From contig NZ_JAAIYA010000021.1 in assembly GCF_010894405.1 (NCBI RefSeq), forward strand, positions 151,066-215,065: a stretch of DNA of 64,000 bases, in the 5' to 3' direction. Positions 24,278 through 33,470 of the stretch are shown piece by piece. The notes beneath the pieces are model-generated. The model saw nothing but the letters and a program-made list of their open reading frames with translations. It ran no database searches and was not told the origin of the DNA. The DNA comes from Pyxidicoccus caerfyrddinensis (GTDB lineage Bacteria > Myxococcota > Myxococcia > Myxococcales > Myxococcaceae). A program made the translations under genes and the position numbers. Position 1 is the first letter of the stretch. Each line of letters opens with the position of its first letter.

Positions 24278-27127
24278 ATGCATCCCAATTCCTCACGTCG
24301 GCTCGCGCCGCGCCACACCGGCCTGCTCGGGCTGGTGGCGCTGGTCGTGTCCGTCCTTGCCCTTCCCGCGTCCGCCCAGACGCAGACCAACACCCAGGCC
24401 ACGCAGCGCGCCATCAACTTCCTCAGCGCGGACGTGACGAACTGGACCAACGCCAACAACTGCGTGGCCTGCCACCGCCAGGGCGCCGTCGTCTACGGCA
24501 TGGCCAACGCCAAGGCCAACGGCTACGACATGAACGTCGTCGTCGGAAACAACCGCACCAACACCCAGAACCTGGAGTTCCTCGCCCAGCGCATCAAGGT
24601 GGACCAGCTGGCGAACGGCTCGTGGATTCACGAGGGCACGTCGTTCCGCAACGAGAAGACGTCCTTCTCCACCTTCGGCCTGGCCGGGTACGACCAGAAC
24701 GTCTCCACCCAGTACAGCGCGGGGCTCACCGCCGCGGCCAACTGGGCGCTCACCACGCAGGAGGCCAGCGGCCGGTGGCCGTCGGACCACGCCAACTTCC
24801 CGGTGGACCACGGCAGCGTGCCCACCACCGCGCGCGTCATGACGGGCATCGCCCAGGCGAAGCAGCGCGTGGACCCGGCGAAGGCCGCGCAGTACCAGGC
24901 CGCGCTGGACAAGGCCGCCGCCTTCCTGCGCGCCAACCTCAACAACGGTGACACCTCCGCCACCGGCAACGGCATGCCCTACACCTTCGAGGTGGCCTGG
25001 GCCATCGTCGGCCTGAAGGTCGCGGGCCCCGGCCCCAACGGCGAGAACACCGCCGCCATCAACACCCTGGCCGACCGCCTCATCGCCCGCGCCTCCACCG
25101 CCGGCGTCCCGGGCTGGGGCAACCTGGCCAACGAGGCGGCGAACGACTTCGCCACCGGCAGCGCCATCTACGGCCTGTGCCTCGCCGGCCGCGAGCCCGC
25201 CACGGACCCGCGCCTGCGCAGCGCGATTGAGTGGATGAAGACGCGCCAGTCCCCCGACGGCAGCTGGCGCACCGGCTCCGCGACGTTCGACATCCCCACC
25301 ACCTTCGCGGCCCTGGGCCTGTCCTGCTTCGGCGACTTCAGCGTGAAGGTGTCCGTGGTGGGCTCGGACCGGAAGGAGCTGCTCATTGGCCCCAACCCTT
25401 CGCAGACGGCGACGTTCACCTTCCGCGTGAAGAACCACGGCTACCAGGCGGACACGTACACGCTGAGCACCCAGGGCGGCCTGCCGGGGTGGACGTCCGT
25501 GGTGAGCCAGCCCACGCTGTTCCTCGCCGCGGGTGACGAGGGCACCGTCAGCATCACCATCACCGCGCCCCCGGACCTGTTCCCGGCGCTCACCTCCGAG
25601 TTCACCCTCACCGCCGCCTCGGGTGGCGCGCCGGGCGTGTCCGACAAGGCCCGCGTCAACGCGTACACCCCGCCGCTGCCTCCCGTGACGGGCCGTCCCA
25701 CCGTCACCGCCATCCAGACGCCCGCCACCAACGCGCACGTCATCATCGGCCAGGGCGCCACGCTGTCGGCGCGCGTGACGGATGCGGGCACTCCCGTCTC
25801 CGGCCCGGGCAAGGGCGTCGTCACCTTCTACGTCGCGGGCGTGCCCGTGGGCGCGGACCAGGACGCGGACGGCGACGGCCTCTTCACCACCCCGTGGAAT
25901 CCCGCCGTGGACAGCTGGACGGTGACGGGCACGCAGGACTACCGCGCGGTGTACTCCGGCGTGGAGCTGCAGGCGCCGCTGGCCAACCTGCTGGGCAGCA
26001 CCGACGCGCGCACGCTCATCATCGACCCGTTCCCGCATGAGACGCCGATGGTCACCATCGGCAACCCGCCGGCCTACACCCGCGAGACGACCCTGGACAT
26101 CTGGGGCTACGCCACGCCGCGCGCCCCTGGCGCCTACGTCACCTACGCGGCCTTCATCGTGAATGGCGGCGCGCCCATCGTCCTGACGCCGGGCAACGGC
26201 GGCCTCATCTTCACCACCATCACCCTGGTGGAAGGCCCGAACATCATCACCATGACGGCGCGCGACAGCTTCGGCGGCGTCACCACCAAGCAGGTCAACC
26301 TCACGGTGGACCGCGTGGCCCCCATCCTCACCATCGTGTCGCCCGCGGAAGGCGCGGCCATCGGCTCGTCGGTGATTGCGGTGACTTCGTCGGTGCAGGA
26401 CCAGACGCCGGTGCGCGTGGAGACGCAGTGGGCCAACGTGTCGCTGCTCGAGTTCGGCAACGGCTCCGTCACCCACAACGTGACGGTGAACTACGGCGAC
26501 CAGGGCATCATGGTGCGCGCCACGGACAGCGCGGGCAACGTCACCGAGAAGTTCATCATCATCTGGTCGGACCCCGGCACGCCGGTGGTGAGCACCAACT
26601 TCGCGGACGGCCAGCTCTACGGCCCGATGCTGAATGACACGTTCAACTACGCCATCAACGTGCAGACGATTTCCGCCACCACCGTGCGCGTCAACGGCGG
26701 GCCGGTGATGAACCTGCCCCGCGGCGGCGGTCAAATCCAGACGACGGCGGCGCTGCTGCCGGGCGTCAACACGTTCAACATCACCGTGACGAGCGAGACG
26801 GGCGTCACCACCACCACCACCCGCCGGGTGAACTACGACGTGGCGCCGCCCCAGGCCACGCTGCTCAGCCCCGTCGCGGGCAGCACCGTCAGCGGCACCA
26901 TCACCCTGAGCGCCCGCGTCACCGACAACTACGGGCCCATCGGCTTCGTGGGCTTCAGCCGCGACATGTCCGGCATCCGCTCCGGCACGCTGCAGCCGAA
27001 CGGCACGTGGACCGCCGAGCTCGACACGCGCGAGCTGGTGGACGGCGCGCACACCGTGGACGTCTGGATGAACGACGGCGTCAACAACTTCACCGTGCAG
27101 AGCTTCAACTTCAACGTCGACAACTGA
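24278..27127 (+). CDS. Exported c-heme / squalene-cyclase-like toroid / Ig-repeat protein, copy 1
   Basis: The product has 949 residues with a Sec signal (cut near ASA|QTQ, residue 33). CVACH (62-66) is one c-type heme attachment motif. Residues about 40-370 form an alpha/alpha toroid with three QW-type motifs: QLANGSW, QEASGRW and QSPDGSW. These are the hallmark repeats of squalene/oxidosqualene cyclases, but I see no catalytic DxDD. A NEW3-like domain follows (about 375-475, FRVKNHGYQADTYTLSTQGGLPGW). Next is an Ig-like domain with a DQDADGDG acidic loop, then three more Ig-like domains to the end (ARDSFGG, ATDSAGNVTEK, DGAHTVDVWMNDGVN). It acts outside the cytoplasm. A paralog lies at 30009. 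Function is unknown; sterol/hopanoid-like ligand binding or redox chemistry is speculation. Confidence 0.75.
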   Translation: MHPNSSRRLAPRHTGLLGLVALVVSVLALPASAQTQTNTQATQRAINFLSADVTNWTNANNCVACHRQGAVVYGMANAKANGYDMNVVVGNNRTNTQNLEFLAQRIKVDQLANGSWIHEGTSFRNEKTSFSTFGLAGYDQNVSTQYSAGLTAAANWALTTQEASGRWPSDHANFPVDHGSVPTTARVMTGIAQAKQRVDPAKAAQYQAALDKAAAFLRANLNNGDTSATGNGMPYTFEVAWAIVGLKVAGPGPNGENTAAINTLADRLIARASTAGVPGWGNLANEAANDFATGSAIYGLCLAGREPATDPRLRSAIEWMKTRQSPDGSWRTGSATFDIPTTFAALGLSCFGDFSVKVSVVGSDRKELLIGPNPSQTATFTFRVKNHGYQADTYTLSTQGGLPGWTSVVSQPTLFLAAGDEGTVSITITAPPDLFPALTSEFTLTAASGGAPGVSDKARVNAYTPPLPPVTGRPTVTAIQTPATNAHVIIGQGATLSARVTDAGTPVSGPGKGVVTFYVAGVPVGADQDADGDGLFTTPWNPAVDSWTVTGTQDYRAVYSGVELQAPLANLLGSTDARTLIIDPFPHETPMVTIGNPPAYTRETTLDIWGYATPRAPGAYVTYAAFIVNGGAPIVLTPGNGGLIFTTITLVEGPNIITMTARDSFGGVTTKQVNLTVDRVAPILTIVSPAEGAAIGSSVIAVTSSVQDQTPVRVETQWANVSLLEFGNGSVTHNVTVNYGDQGIMVRATDSAGNVTEKFIIIWSDPGTPVVSTNFADGQLYGPMLNDTFNYAINVQTISATTVRVNGGPVMNLPRGGGQIQTTAALLPGVNTFNITVTSETGVTTTTTRRVNYDVAPPQATLLSPVAGSTVSGTITLSARVTDNYGPIGFVGFSRDMSGIRSGTLQPNGTWTAELDTRELVDGAHTVDVWMNDGVNNFTVQSFNFNVDN

Positions 27128-27146
27128 CGCTGACACGGTGAAGTGA

Positions 27147-27182
27147 GAACGGGGCGCCGCGGAAGCTCGCGGCGTCCCGTTC
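27147..27182 (+). terminator. Strong hairpin after the heme-toroid gene
   Basis: Arms GAACGGGGCGCCGCG (27147-27161) and CGCGGCGTCCCGTTC (27168-27182) pair over 15 positions with one G-U, around a 6-nt loop. The hairpin starts 19 bp after the stop codon. No T-run follows, as is common for terminators in such GC-rich genomes. The rest of the gap to 27429 shows no gene. Confidence 0.6.
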
Positions 27183-27429
27183 CGCGTTTCAGGGGGCCGT
27201 GCGCGGGCGTGCGCCACTGTCCACGGGTGACGCGGGTCCGCTTCGGAGACGTCACTCCGGGGACCCGAGGGGACGCGGGAACGTCCGTGAGCGACACCCG
27301 GCGACATGGGTGGGGGACAGCCCGTGAAGGAGGTGGCAGTTTCAGCCGTGCCGTTCCTGCCTCCCCGCGAGGCGACCGGGCGGCCCCAGGTACCCGCCTG
27401 GGGGCTGGCACCCTCTGACTTGGAGTGAC

Positions 27430-29205
27430 GTGAGCCGCGTCGACCCACCCAACGACGTCCACCAGCCTCCCGGCGTGGACGTCAACCGCCGCTTCTATCA
27501 CTCGGTGCTGGGCTTCCTTCAAGGCCTCACCGGGATGGAGAAGCGCTTCTGGATTCTGGTGGTGACGGTGGGGCTCATCGCGGGGCTGGGCGCGGTGGCG
27601 CTGCTCAAGGTGCTCCGCTTCACCCAGCAGCTCTTCTGGCGCAACGGCGGGGAGGAGTTCCTCGCCGGCGTGGCCGCCGCGCCCACCTGGCGCCGCGTGC
27701 TCATCCCGATTCTCGGCGGCGCGCTCGTCACCCTGGTGTCGCTCGTCGTCGGCCAGCCCCTGCGCGGCCACGGCACCGCCGGCATCATCGAGTCCATCTG
27801 GGTGAAGTCCGGCTGGCTGTCGCTCCCCCGCGCGCTGCTGCGCGGACTCGTCTCCATCATGGCCGTGGCGCTGGGCGCTCCACTGGGCCGCGAGGGCGCG
27901 CTGCTGTCCACGGGCGCCGCGAGCGGCTCGGCGCTGTCGCGTGTGCTGCGGCTGGGCCCCGGGCAGGCCCGCCTGCTGGTGGCCTGCGGCGCTTCGGCCG
28001 GCATGGCGTCGGCCTACAACGTGCCCATTGGCGCCGCCCTCTTCGGGCTGGAGGTGCTGCTGGGCAGCTTCGCGCTGGAGATGTTCGGCCCCATCGTCGT
28101 CTCGTGCGTGGTGGCGACGCTGGTGTCGCGCGTGCTCATCGCGGACCACCCCAGCTATGTCATTCCCCACTACGCGCTCACGCACCCGCGCGAGCTGGTG
28201 CTGGCCATCGTGCTCGGGCTGGTGATGGGCGCCGCCTCCGCGCTGTACGTGCGGGGCATCAACGTGCTGTCGGACCTGCTGGACCGCGCGTCCGGAGGGT
28301 TCTCCGCCTTCCTCCCGCTGGTGGCCATGACGGTGGTGGGCGTGGTGGCGGTATGGCTGCCGCAAATCATGGGCAATGGCTACGACGCGGTGAACGCGGC
28401 GCTGCTGGGCCACGTGCCCCTGCTGATGCTGCTGCTCCTGCCCCTGGCGAAGCTGGCGCTCACCTCGCTGTGCGCGGGCGCGGGCGTGCCCGGAGGGCTC
28501 TTCACCCCGTCGCTCTTCTTCGGCGCGCTGTTGGGAGGCGCCTTCGGTGTGCTGACCGAGCAACTGGCGCCGGGAGGCGCGCCCAGCGGGGCGTATGCGC
28601 TGCTGGGCATGGGGGCGGTGCTCGCGGGCACCACGCACGCGTCGGTGTCCGCCGTGCTCATCATCTTCGAGCTCACCGGCGACTACCCGCTCGTGCTGCC
28701 GCTGATGCTCAGCACGGTGGTGGCCGCGGCGGTGAGCCGCAGGCTGGAGCCCGAGTCGCTCTACACGTCCGTGCTCAACCGCCGCAACGTGCGCATGCCC
28801 GCCACCGTGCCCCAGTGGCTGCGTCAGGAGGGCGCCCGCGCGCTGCTCATGCCCGTGCACCAGCGCGTCTCACCCGCGGCCCCGTTCCAGGAGGTGGTGG
28901 CGCTGCTGCTCGAGCTGCCCCCGGGCGAGGACCTCTACGTCACCGACGAGCAGGGCCGGTACCGCGGCGCGCTGGTGCTCGACTCGCTCAAGGGCCACCT
29001 GCCGGACCACACGCTGCTGCAGGCCACCATCGCCGAGGACATCCTCGACACGCGCGTGAGTCCCATCACCCCGGACCTGTCACTCGCCGAGGTGGCGCGG
29101 CGCTTCTCCGAGACGGCGCTCGAGCGGCTCCCCGTGGTGGATGGGGACTTCCGGCTGCTCGGCACCATCTCCAAGCGGGACGTGTTGAAGCAGGGAACGT
29201 TCTAG
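27430..29205 (+). CDS. ClC-family chloride channel/transporter with CBS pair
   Basis: The 591-residue product starts at GTG (GGAG 4 bp upstream). About ten hydrophobic segments span residues 40-450. Selectivity motifs are recognisable but variant: GHGTAGIIES (for GSGIPE), GREGALLSTGAA (for GREGP, gating Glu kept), and GGLFTPSLFFGALLGG (for GxFxP). The C-terminal 110 residues form two CBS modules (LMPVHQRVSPAAPFQEVVALLLELP, and ILDTRVSPITPDLSLAEVARRF...ERLPVVDGDFRLLGTISKRDVL), which usually bind adenine nucleotides and gate transport. The gene sits between the two heme-toroid paralogs, with a small membrane protein gene 12 bp downstream. Confidence 0.93.
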   Translation: MSRVDPPNDVHQPPGVDVNRRFYHSVLGFLQGLTGMEKRFWILVVTVGLIAGLGAVALLKVLRFTQQLFWRNGGEEFLAGVAAAPTWRRVLIPILGGALVTLVSLVVGQPLRGHGTAGIIESIWVKSGWLSLPRALLRGLVSIMAVALGAPLGREGALLSTGAASGSALSRVLRLGPGQARLLVACGASAGMASAYNVPIGAALFGLEVLLGSFALEMFGPIVVSCVVATLVSRVLIADHPSYVIPHYALTHPRELVLAIVLGLVMGAASALYVRGINVLSDLLDRASGGFSAFLPLVAMTVVGVVAVWLPQIMGNGYDAVNAALLGHVPLLMLLLLPLAKLALTSLCAGAGVPGGLFTPSLFFGALLGGAFGVLTEQLAPGGAPSGAYALLGMGAVLAGTTHASVSAVLIIFELTGDYPLVLPLMLSTVVAAAVSRRLEPESLYTSVLNRRNVRMPATVPQWLRQEGARALLMPVHQRVSPAAPFQEVVALLLELPPGEDLYVTDEQGRYRGALVLDSLKGHLPDHTLLQATIAEDILDTRVSPITPDLSLAEVARRFSETALERLPVVDGDFRLLGTISKRDVLKQGTF

Positions 29206-29217
29206 AGGAGGCACGAC

Positions 29218-29511
29218 GTGGAAACGAGGCAGATGCCCCAGGGCCCGGCGCGCATCTGGAGCATCGCGCTCATGTCACTGCTGTGCACGGTGCTGACGGT
29301 GGTGCTGCTGCGCCACCCGGGGCCGCCCACGCCGCCGCCGCCCGACGTCCCCGAAGCGGCGGACACCTCCAAGCCCCTCACCGACGAGCAGCGGCGCGCC
29401 ATGTACCGCGCGTGGCCCCTGTTCCAGGGCTGGCCACTGCCGCAACTTCCCGCCGGCCCGGGACCGCGCGACGCCGGCCAGGCGCCTCCCGCCCCCGACG
29501 CGCACCCCTGA
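29218..29511 (+). CDS. Small single-span membrane protein next to ClC gene
   Basis: The 97-residue product starts at GTG 29218 with an AGAGGAGG site and is 12 bp from the ClC stop, so it is very likely co-transcribed. Residues 13-31 (IWSIALMSLLCTVLTVVLL) form one membrane span. The rest is Pro-rich (PGPPTPPPPDVPEAA) with a short amphipathic part (LTDEQRRAMYRAWPLFQGWPLPQLP). A possible accessory subunit of the channel. No family recognised. Confidence 0.65.
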   Translation: METRQMPQGPARIWSIALMSLLCTVLTVVLLRHPGPPTPPPPDVPEAADTSKPLTDEQRRAMYRAWPLFQGWPLPQLPAGPGPRDAGQAPPAPDAHP

Positions 29512-30008
29512 GGCGTGCGCCGTTGGTTTTTGACAGCTCGCGGCAACGCGCGAGTGACTGCCATTTCCGCATGAGCGACGCGGGTTCGAGGTGGGTCCGA
29601 ATGCACCGGTGCGCCTCGCTGAAGGCATGTGAAGACGGAGAAGCCTTGCAGGCGTGCGAGGACCGCACCTCCTCGAATGTCTGTCTCTCACGCTGGGTAA
29701 ACACAGACATCCCGGCTCTGGCGCGGCAATGACGCAGCGCTCTCACGCCACACAGTGGACAGCCACTCCACGCGTGCTACCGAGGGAGGACGCGGGTCAC
29801 CTCTGCCCGTGCTCGTGTCGAGAGTGCCTCGGGGTGGACATGGACTCGCATGGCTCGCCTGGGCGGCAGGTGCACAGGGCGGCAGGCATGCATATTTCTT
29901 CGCGGCCCTTTGCTCGTGTCTGGACTCGCGGCGGTATCCTCTCATTCCAGGCAGTCCGTCTCATGAGCGCGGGGGGCGCGCACGGGACGCCAACGCCACC
30001 GTGCCCCC
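29512..30008. other. Intergenic stretch before heme-toroid copy 2
   Basis: About 500 bp with mixed codon bias and no credible gene on either strand. It has lower third-position GC patterning than its surroundings. A TTGACA-like hexamer occurs near 29529 but without a matching -10. It presumably carries the promoter of the 30009 gene. Confidence 0.4.
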
Positions 30009-32864
30009 ATGCCCTCAAGCGTCGAGTCATTGCCATCACCTCGCACCCTGCTCACGCAGAGTGGGTGCCTCCTTGCCGCGCTGCTGGTGCTGCTCGTCGC
30101 GCCGCCGGCGCGGGCCGCCACCAACGCCGAGGCCGCGCAGCGGGCCATCAACTTCCTCAGCGCGGACGCCGCCAACTGGGCGACGCAGTTCGGGTGCACG
30201 TCGTGCCACCGCCACGGCGCGACGATGTTCGCGCTCTCGACGGCGCGCGCCAATGGCTATGACCTGGATGCGCTGACGTACAACCAGCGCACCAACCGGC
30301 AGAACCTGGAGGCCATCGCCGCGCGCATGCAGTCCGAGCAGCGCCTGGACGGCTCGTGGATTCACCAGGGCAACTGGTACCCCTACGCGAAGACGAGCTA
30401 CTCCGCCTTCGGCCTCGCGGGCTACGACGCGAACGTGGGCACGCAGTACTCGGACGCGCTGGTGCGCGCCGCGGACTGGGCCGTGAGCACGCAGGCCGGT
30501 GGCCGCTGGAAGGAGGACTTTCCCTTCTACCCGGTGGGCTACGGCAACGTGGGCGCCACCGCGCGGCTGATGACGGCCATTGCGCAGGCGAAGCAGCGCG
30601 TGGACCCGGCGAAGGCCGCGCAGTACCAGGCCGCGCTGGACCAGGCCGCCGCCTACGTCATCGCGCACATGAATGATTTGACGGACGGCCCGGACAAGGA
30701 CGGCCAGCGCTACACGCACCAGGTGGCGTGGGCCATCGTCGGGCTGAAGGCCGCGGGGCCGGGGGCGAGCGGGCAGCACACCACGGCCATGAACACGCTG
30801 GCCGCGCGGCTGCTCGCCACGCGCGCGCTCGGGGACGCGCCGGGCTGGGGCGGGCTGGCGGGCGAGGCCCCGGACGAGTACGCCACCAGCGTCACCCTGT
30901 ACGCGCTGTGCGTCGCGGGCCGGAAGCCCGGCGCGGACGGGCGCATGGCCGGCGCCATCGACTGGCTCAAGTCGCGTCAGGCGTCCAACGGGAGCTGGGG
31001 CGCGGGCACGCGCTACCCGGACATCCCCACCACCTTCGCGGCCATGGGGCTGGCGTGCTTCGGGGACTTCAGCGTCGGCGTCTCCGTGGCCGGGGCCGCG
31101 CGCAAGCCGTTCGAGCATGACCTGCCGCGCGCGCAGAGCACCACGTACGTGCTCACGGTGCGCAACAATGGCTACAAGACGGACGCGTACACGCTGACGA
31201 CGCAGGGCGGGCTGCCCGGGTGGACGGCGGCGCTGAGCAGGACGACGCTGGAGCTGGGCCCGGACGAGTCGGCCACCGTCACCCTCACCGTCACCGCGCC
31301 CGCGGGGCTGGCGGCGTCGCTGACGTCGGAGGTCATGGTGGTGGCGTCGTCGGTGGGCGCGGCCAGTGTGAAGGGCTCGGCGCGGCTGACGACGTACACC
31401 ACCCCGCCGCCGCCCACCGAGGGCGTGGCGACGACGACGACGCTGCTGACGCCCGCGGACGGCACCCAGCTCACGGTGGCGCTGAACAACCCGCTGTCCG
31501 CGCGCGTGGTGGATGACCGCGGCTGGCAGGCGCAGGGCCCGGGCATGGGCGTCGTGACTTTCGTGGTGGCGGGCGTCACGGTGGGCGCGGACAACGACGC
31601 GGACGGGGATGGCGTCTATTCGATGGTGTGGCGGCCCACGACGGCGACGTGGGACGACCTGGGCCTCCAGGACGTGCGCGCGGTGTACTCGGGTGTGACG
31701 CTGCAGCCGGACCGGGACAACCGGCTGGGCAGCACGGACTCGCGGCAGGTGGAGGTGCTGGCCTCGCCGTTCCCGAATCCCTCGGTGACGCTGTGCGGGC
31801 TGCCGAGCTTCACCGAGGAGACGTCCATCGACGTGTGCGGCTTCGCCACGACGCCGGCCTCGGGCGCGGGCATCGAGTCCGCCGCCTTCATCATCCACGG
31901 GCAGCGCTACCCCGTGGTGCCGGACGACAACGGTGGGCTGGTGACAGAGCACCTTCCGCTGACGGACGGGCCCAACTTCATCCAGCTGGTGGCCGTGGAC
32001 ACGTTCGGTGGCATCGCGAGCGGCGAGGCGATGGTGATGGTGGACAGCACCGCGCCGGAGCTGACCATCGTCTCGCCCACGGAGGGGCTGGGGCTGACGG
32101 GGTACAGCGTGGACGTGCGGGTGGCGGTGCAGGACTGGTCGCCGGTGCGCGTGGAGACGAACTGGGTGAACGTCAGCGATGTTCCCGCGGGCGGCGGCAC
32201 GGTGACGCACACGGTGTGGCTGGGCCCGGGGGAGAACGTCATCCTGGTGCGGGCGACGGACTCTGTGGGCCACGTCACGGAGAAGGAAGTGAATGTCTGG
32301 GTGGATGCCCAGGCGCCGTTCGTGGGCACGGGGCTGCCGGACGGGTGGCTCGTGGGGCCGCAGCCGGGGGATTCGCTGTGGTACAGCATCGGCGTGTACG
32401 CGGCGTCCGCGACGGTGGTGGAGGTGTCGCCGGGCGGGACGTACACGCTGCCTCGCGGCGGTGGCGGCGTGAACGCGATGCTTCACCTGGTGCCGGGGGT
32501 GAATACGTTCACGATTGATGTGACGGGCGAGACGGGACTGAAGACGTCACTGACGCGCACCGTGCGCTACGACAACTCGCCTCCGGAGGCGGAGCTGTTG
32601 GTCCCTGTGCCGGGCGGGATGTACAGCGGCGCGGTGACGCTCACGGCGCGGGTGACGGACTCGCTGACTGGCGTGCGGAGCGTGGCGTACACGCGGGATG
32701 GCTCGGGCATCCGTGGAGCGGAGCTGCAACCGGATGGCACGTGGACCGCCGAGCTGGATACGCGGGAGCTGGTGGACGGGGAGCACACGGTGGAGGTGTG
32801 GATGACGGATGACGCGGGGAACTTCGTCATCCGCTCGTTCCCGTTCTCCACGAGGAACCGGTAG
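30009..32864 (+). CDS. Exported c-heme / squalene-cyclase-like toroid / Ig-repeat protein, copy 2
   Basis: This 951-residue paralog of the 24278 protein is collinear over its whole length. It has a signal peptide (LLAALLVLLVAPPARA|ATN) and a heme motif CTSCH (63-67). QW motifs are QRLDGSW and QASNGSW, with a shortened middle one (QAGGRW). The NEW3-like (VRNNGYKTDAYTLTTQGGLPGW), acidic-loop (DNDADGDG) and Ig-like domains follow in the same order, ending GEHTVEVWMTDDAGNFVIRSF. The segment AQAKQRVDPAKAAQYQAALD is identical in both copies. It carries extra Cys pairs in the Ig part (LCGLPS, DVCGF) that copy 1 lacks. It may be an old duplication around the ClC gene. Function is unknown. Confidence 0.75.
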   Translation: MPSSVESLPSPRTLLTQSGCLLAALLVLLVAPPARAATNAEAAQRAINFLSADAANWATQFGCTSCHRHGATMFALSTARANGYDLDALTYNQRTNRQNLEAIAARMQSEQRLDGSWIHQGNWYPYAKTSYSAFGLAGYDANVGTQYSDALVRAADWAVSTQAGGRWKEDFPFYPVGYGNVGATARLMTAIAQAKQRVDPAKAAQYQAALDQAAAYVIAHMNDLTDGPDKDGQRYTHQVAWAIVGLKAAGPGASGQHTTAMNTLAARLLATRALGDAPGWGGLAGEAPDEYATSVTLYALCVAGRKPGADGRMAGAIDWLKSRQASNGSWGAGTRYPDIPTTFAAMGLACFGDFSVGVSVAGAARKPFEHDLPRAQSTTYVLTVRNNGYKTDAYTLTTQGGLPGWTAALSRTTLELGPDESATVTLTVTAPAGLAASLTSEVMVVASSVGAASVKGSARLTTYTTPPPPTEGVATTTTLLTPADGTQLTVALNNPLSARVVDDRGWQAQGPGMGVVTFVVAGVTVGADNDADGDGVYSMVWRPTTATWDDLGLQDVRAVYSGVTLQPDRDNRLGSTDSRQVEVLASPFPNPSVTLCGLPSFTEETSIDVCGFATTPASGAGIESAAFIIHGQRYPVVPDDNGGLVTEHLPLTDGPNFIQLVAVDTFGGIASGEAMVMVDSTAPELTIVSPTEGLGLTGYSVDVRVAVQDWSPVRVETNWVNVSDVPAGGGTVTHTVWLGPGENVILVRATDSVGHVTEKEVNVWVDAQAPFVGTGLPDGWLVGPQPGDSLWYSIGVYAASATVVEVSPGGTYTLPRGGGGVNAMLHLVPGVNTFTIDVTGETGLKTSLTRTVRYDNSPPEAELLVPVPGGMYSGAVTLTARVTDSLTGVRSVAYTRDGSGIRGAELQPDGTWTAELDTRELVDGEHTVEVWMTDDAGNFVIRSFPFSTRNR

Positions 32865-32882
32865 TCACAGGAGCGCGGTGGG

Positions 32883-33449
32883 CTACACCGGTTCGAACTT
32901 CGTGCCGGTGATGCCCACGGCTTCCATCGCGTCCTTGAGGTCCTCGGAGACGATGAGGGCCACGTTCCAGCCCCATGGGCGGAAGATGTCGGCGTCGCCC
33001 ACTTTCGTGGGGTCGATGCGCATGCCGGAGACGACGTGATATCGGCCCACCTTTTCGGGCTGGCCGTCCTCGGGTTTCCAGTACCGCACTTCCTCGCAAC
33101 GGGCGTCATCGATGCAGCGGATGGTCCGCAGCGTGTTGAGGATGAAGTAGGGCCCCTTGTGGCCTTCGACCTGCACCGGGATGAACTGGACGTCCTGGAC
33201 GCGTTGGTGCTGGAAGAGGTCGACGACGCGCTCGTGGACCACGGGGATGGCGAAGGAGGCCAGGGTGAAGTCCAGCGTTACTCCGTCAGGCCTCACGGGG
33301 AATCGATTGGTTCCCGCAGACTCAATCCGCTGGCCCTTGCGAAACAGCCAGGGGTCGTCGAGTGCATTCCCTCCCTCATCCACGGGGCCTCTCAAATGCC
33401 ACCGGTGACGGATCCGCATGTTGTCCGTCAAGTCGAAGTAGCTGGGCAT
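32883..33449 (-). CDS. Imm11-like immunity protein, second cassette
   Basis: The 188-residue product is homologous to the 8313 protein throughout: FDLTDNMRIRHRWHLRGPVDEGGNALDDP, LDFTLASFAIPVVHERV, VQFIPVQVEGHKGPYFILNTLRTIRCIDDA, VGRYHVVSGMRIDPTKVGDADIFRPWGWNVALIVSEDLKDAME. It lies 21 bp after the toxin stop on the same strand. The ends match closely and the middle diverges, as expected if each copy is matched to its own toxin. Confidence 0.8.
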   Translation of the reverse strand: MPSYFDLTDNMRIRHRWHLRGPVDEGGNALDDPWLFRKGQRIESAGTNRFPVRPDGVTLDFTLASFAIPVVHERVVDLFQHQRVQDVQFIPVQVEGHKGPYFILNTLRTIRCIDDARCEEVRYWKPEDGQPEKVGRYHVVSGMRIDPTKVGDADIFRPWGWNVALIVSEDLKDAMEAVGITGTKFEPV

Positions 33450-33470
33450 GGCGGAAGCTCTACATCCACT

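Noticed and set aside
24293..27448. A 1051-codon minus-strand frame opposite the first heme-toroid gene
   Set aside because: It is the antisense shadow of a gene with strong third-position GC; the product is Arg/Val/Gly-rich without motifs, whereas the plus strand has a signal peptide and clear domains.
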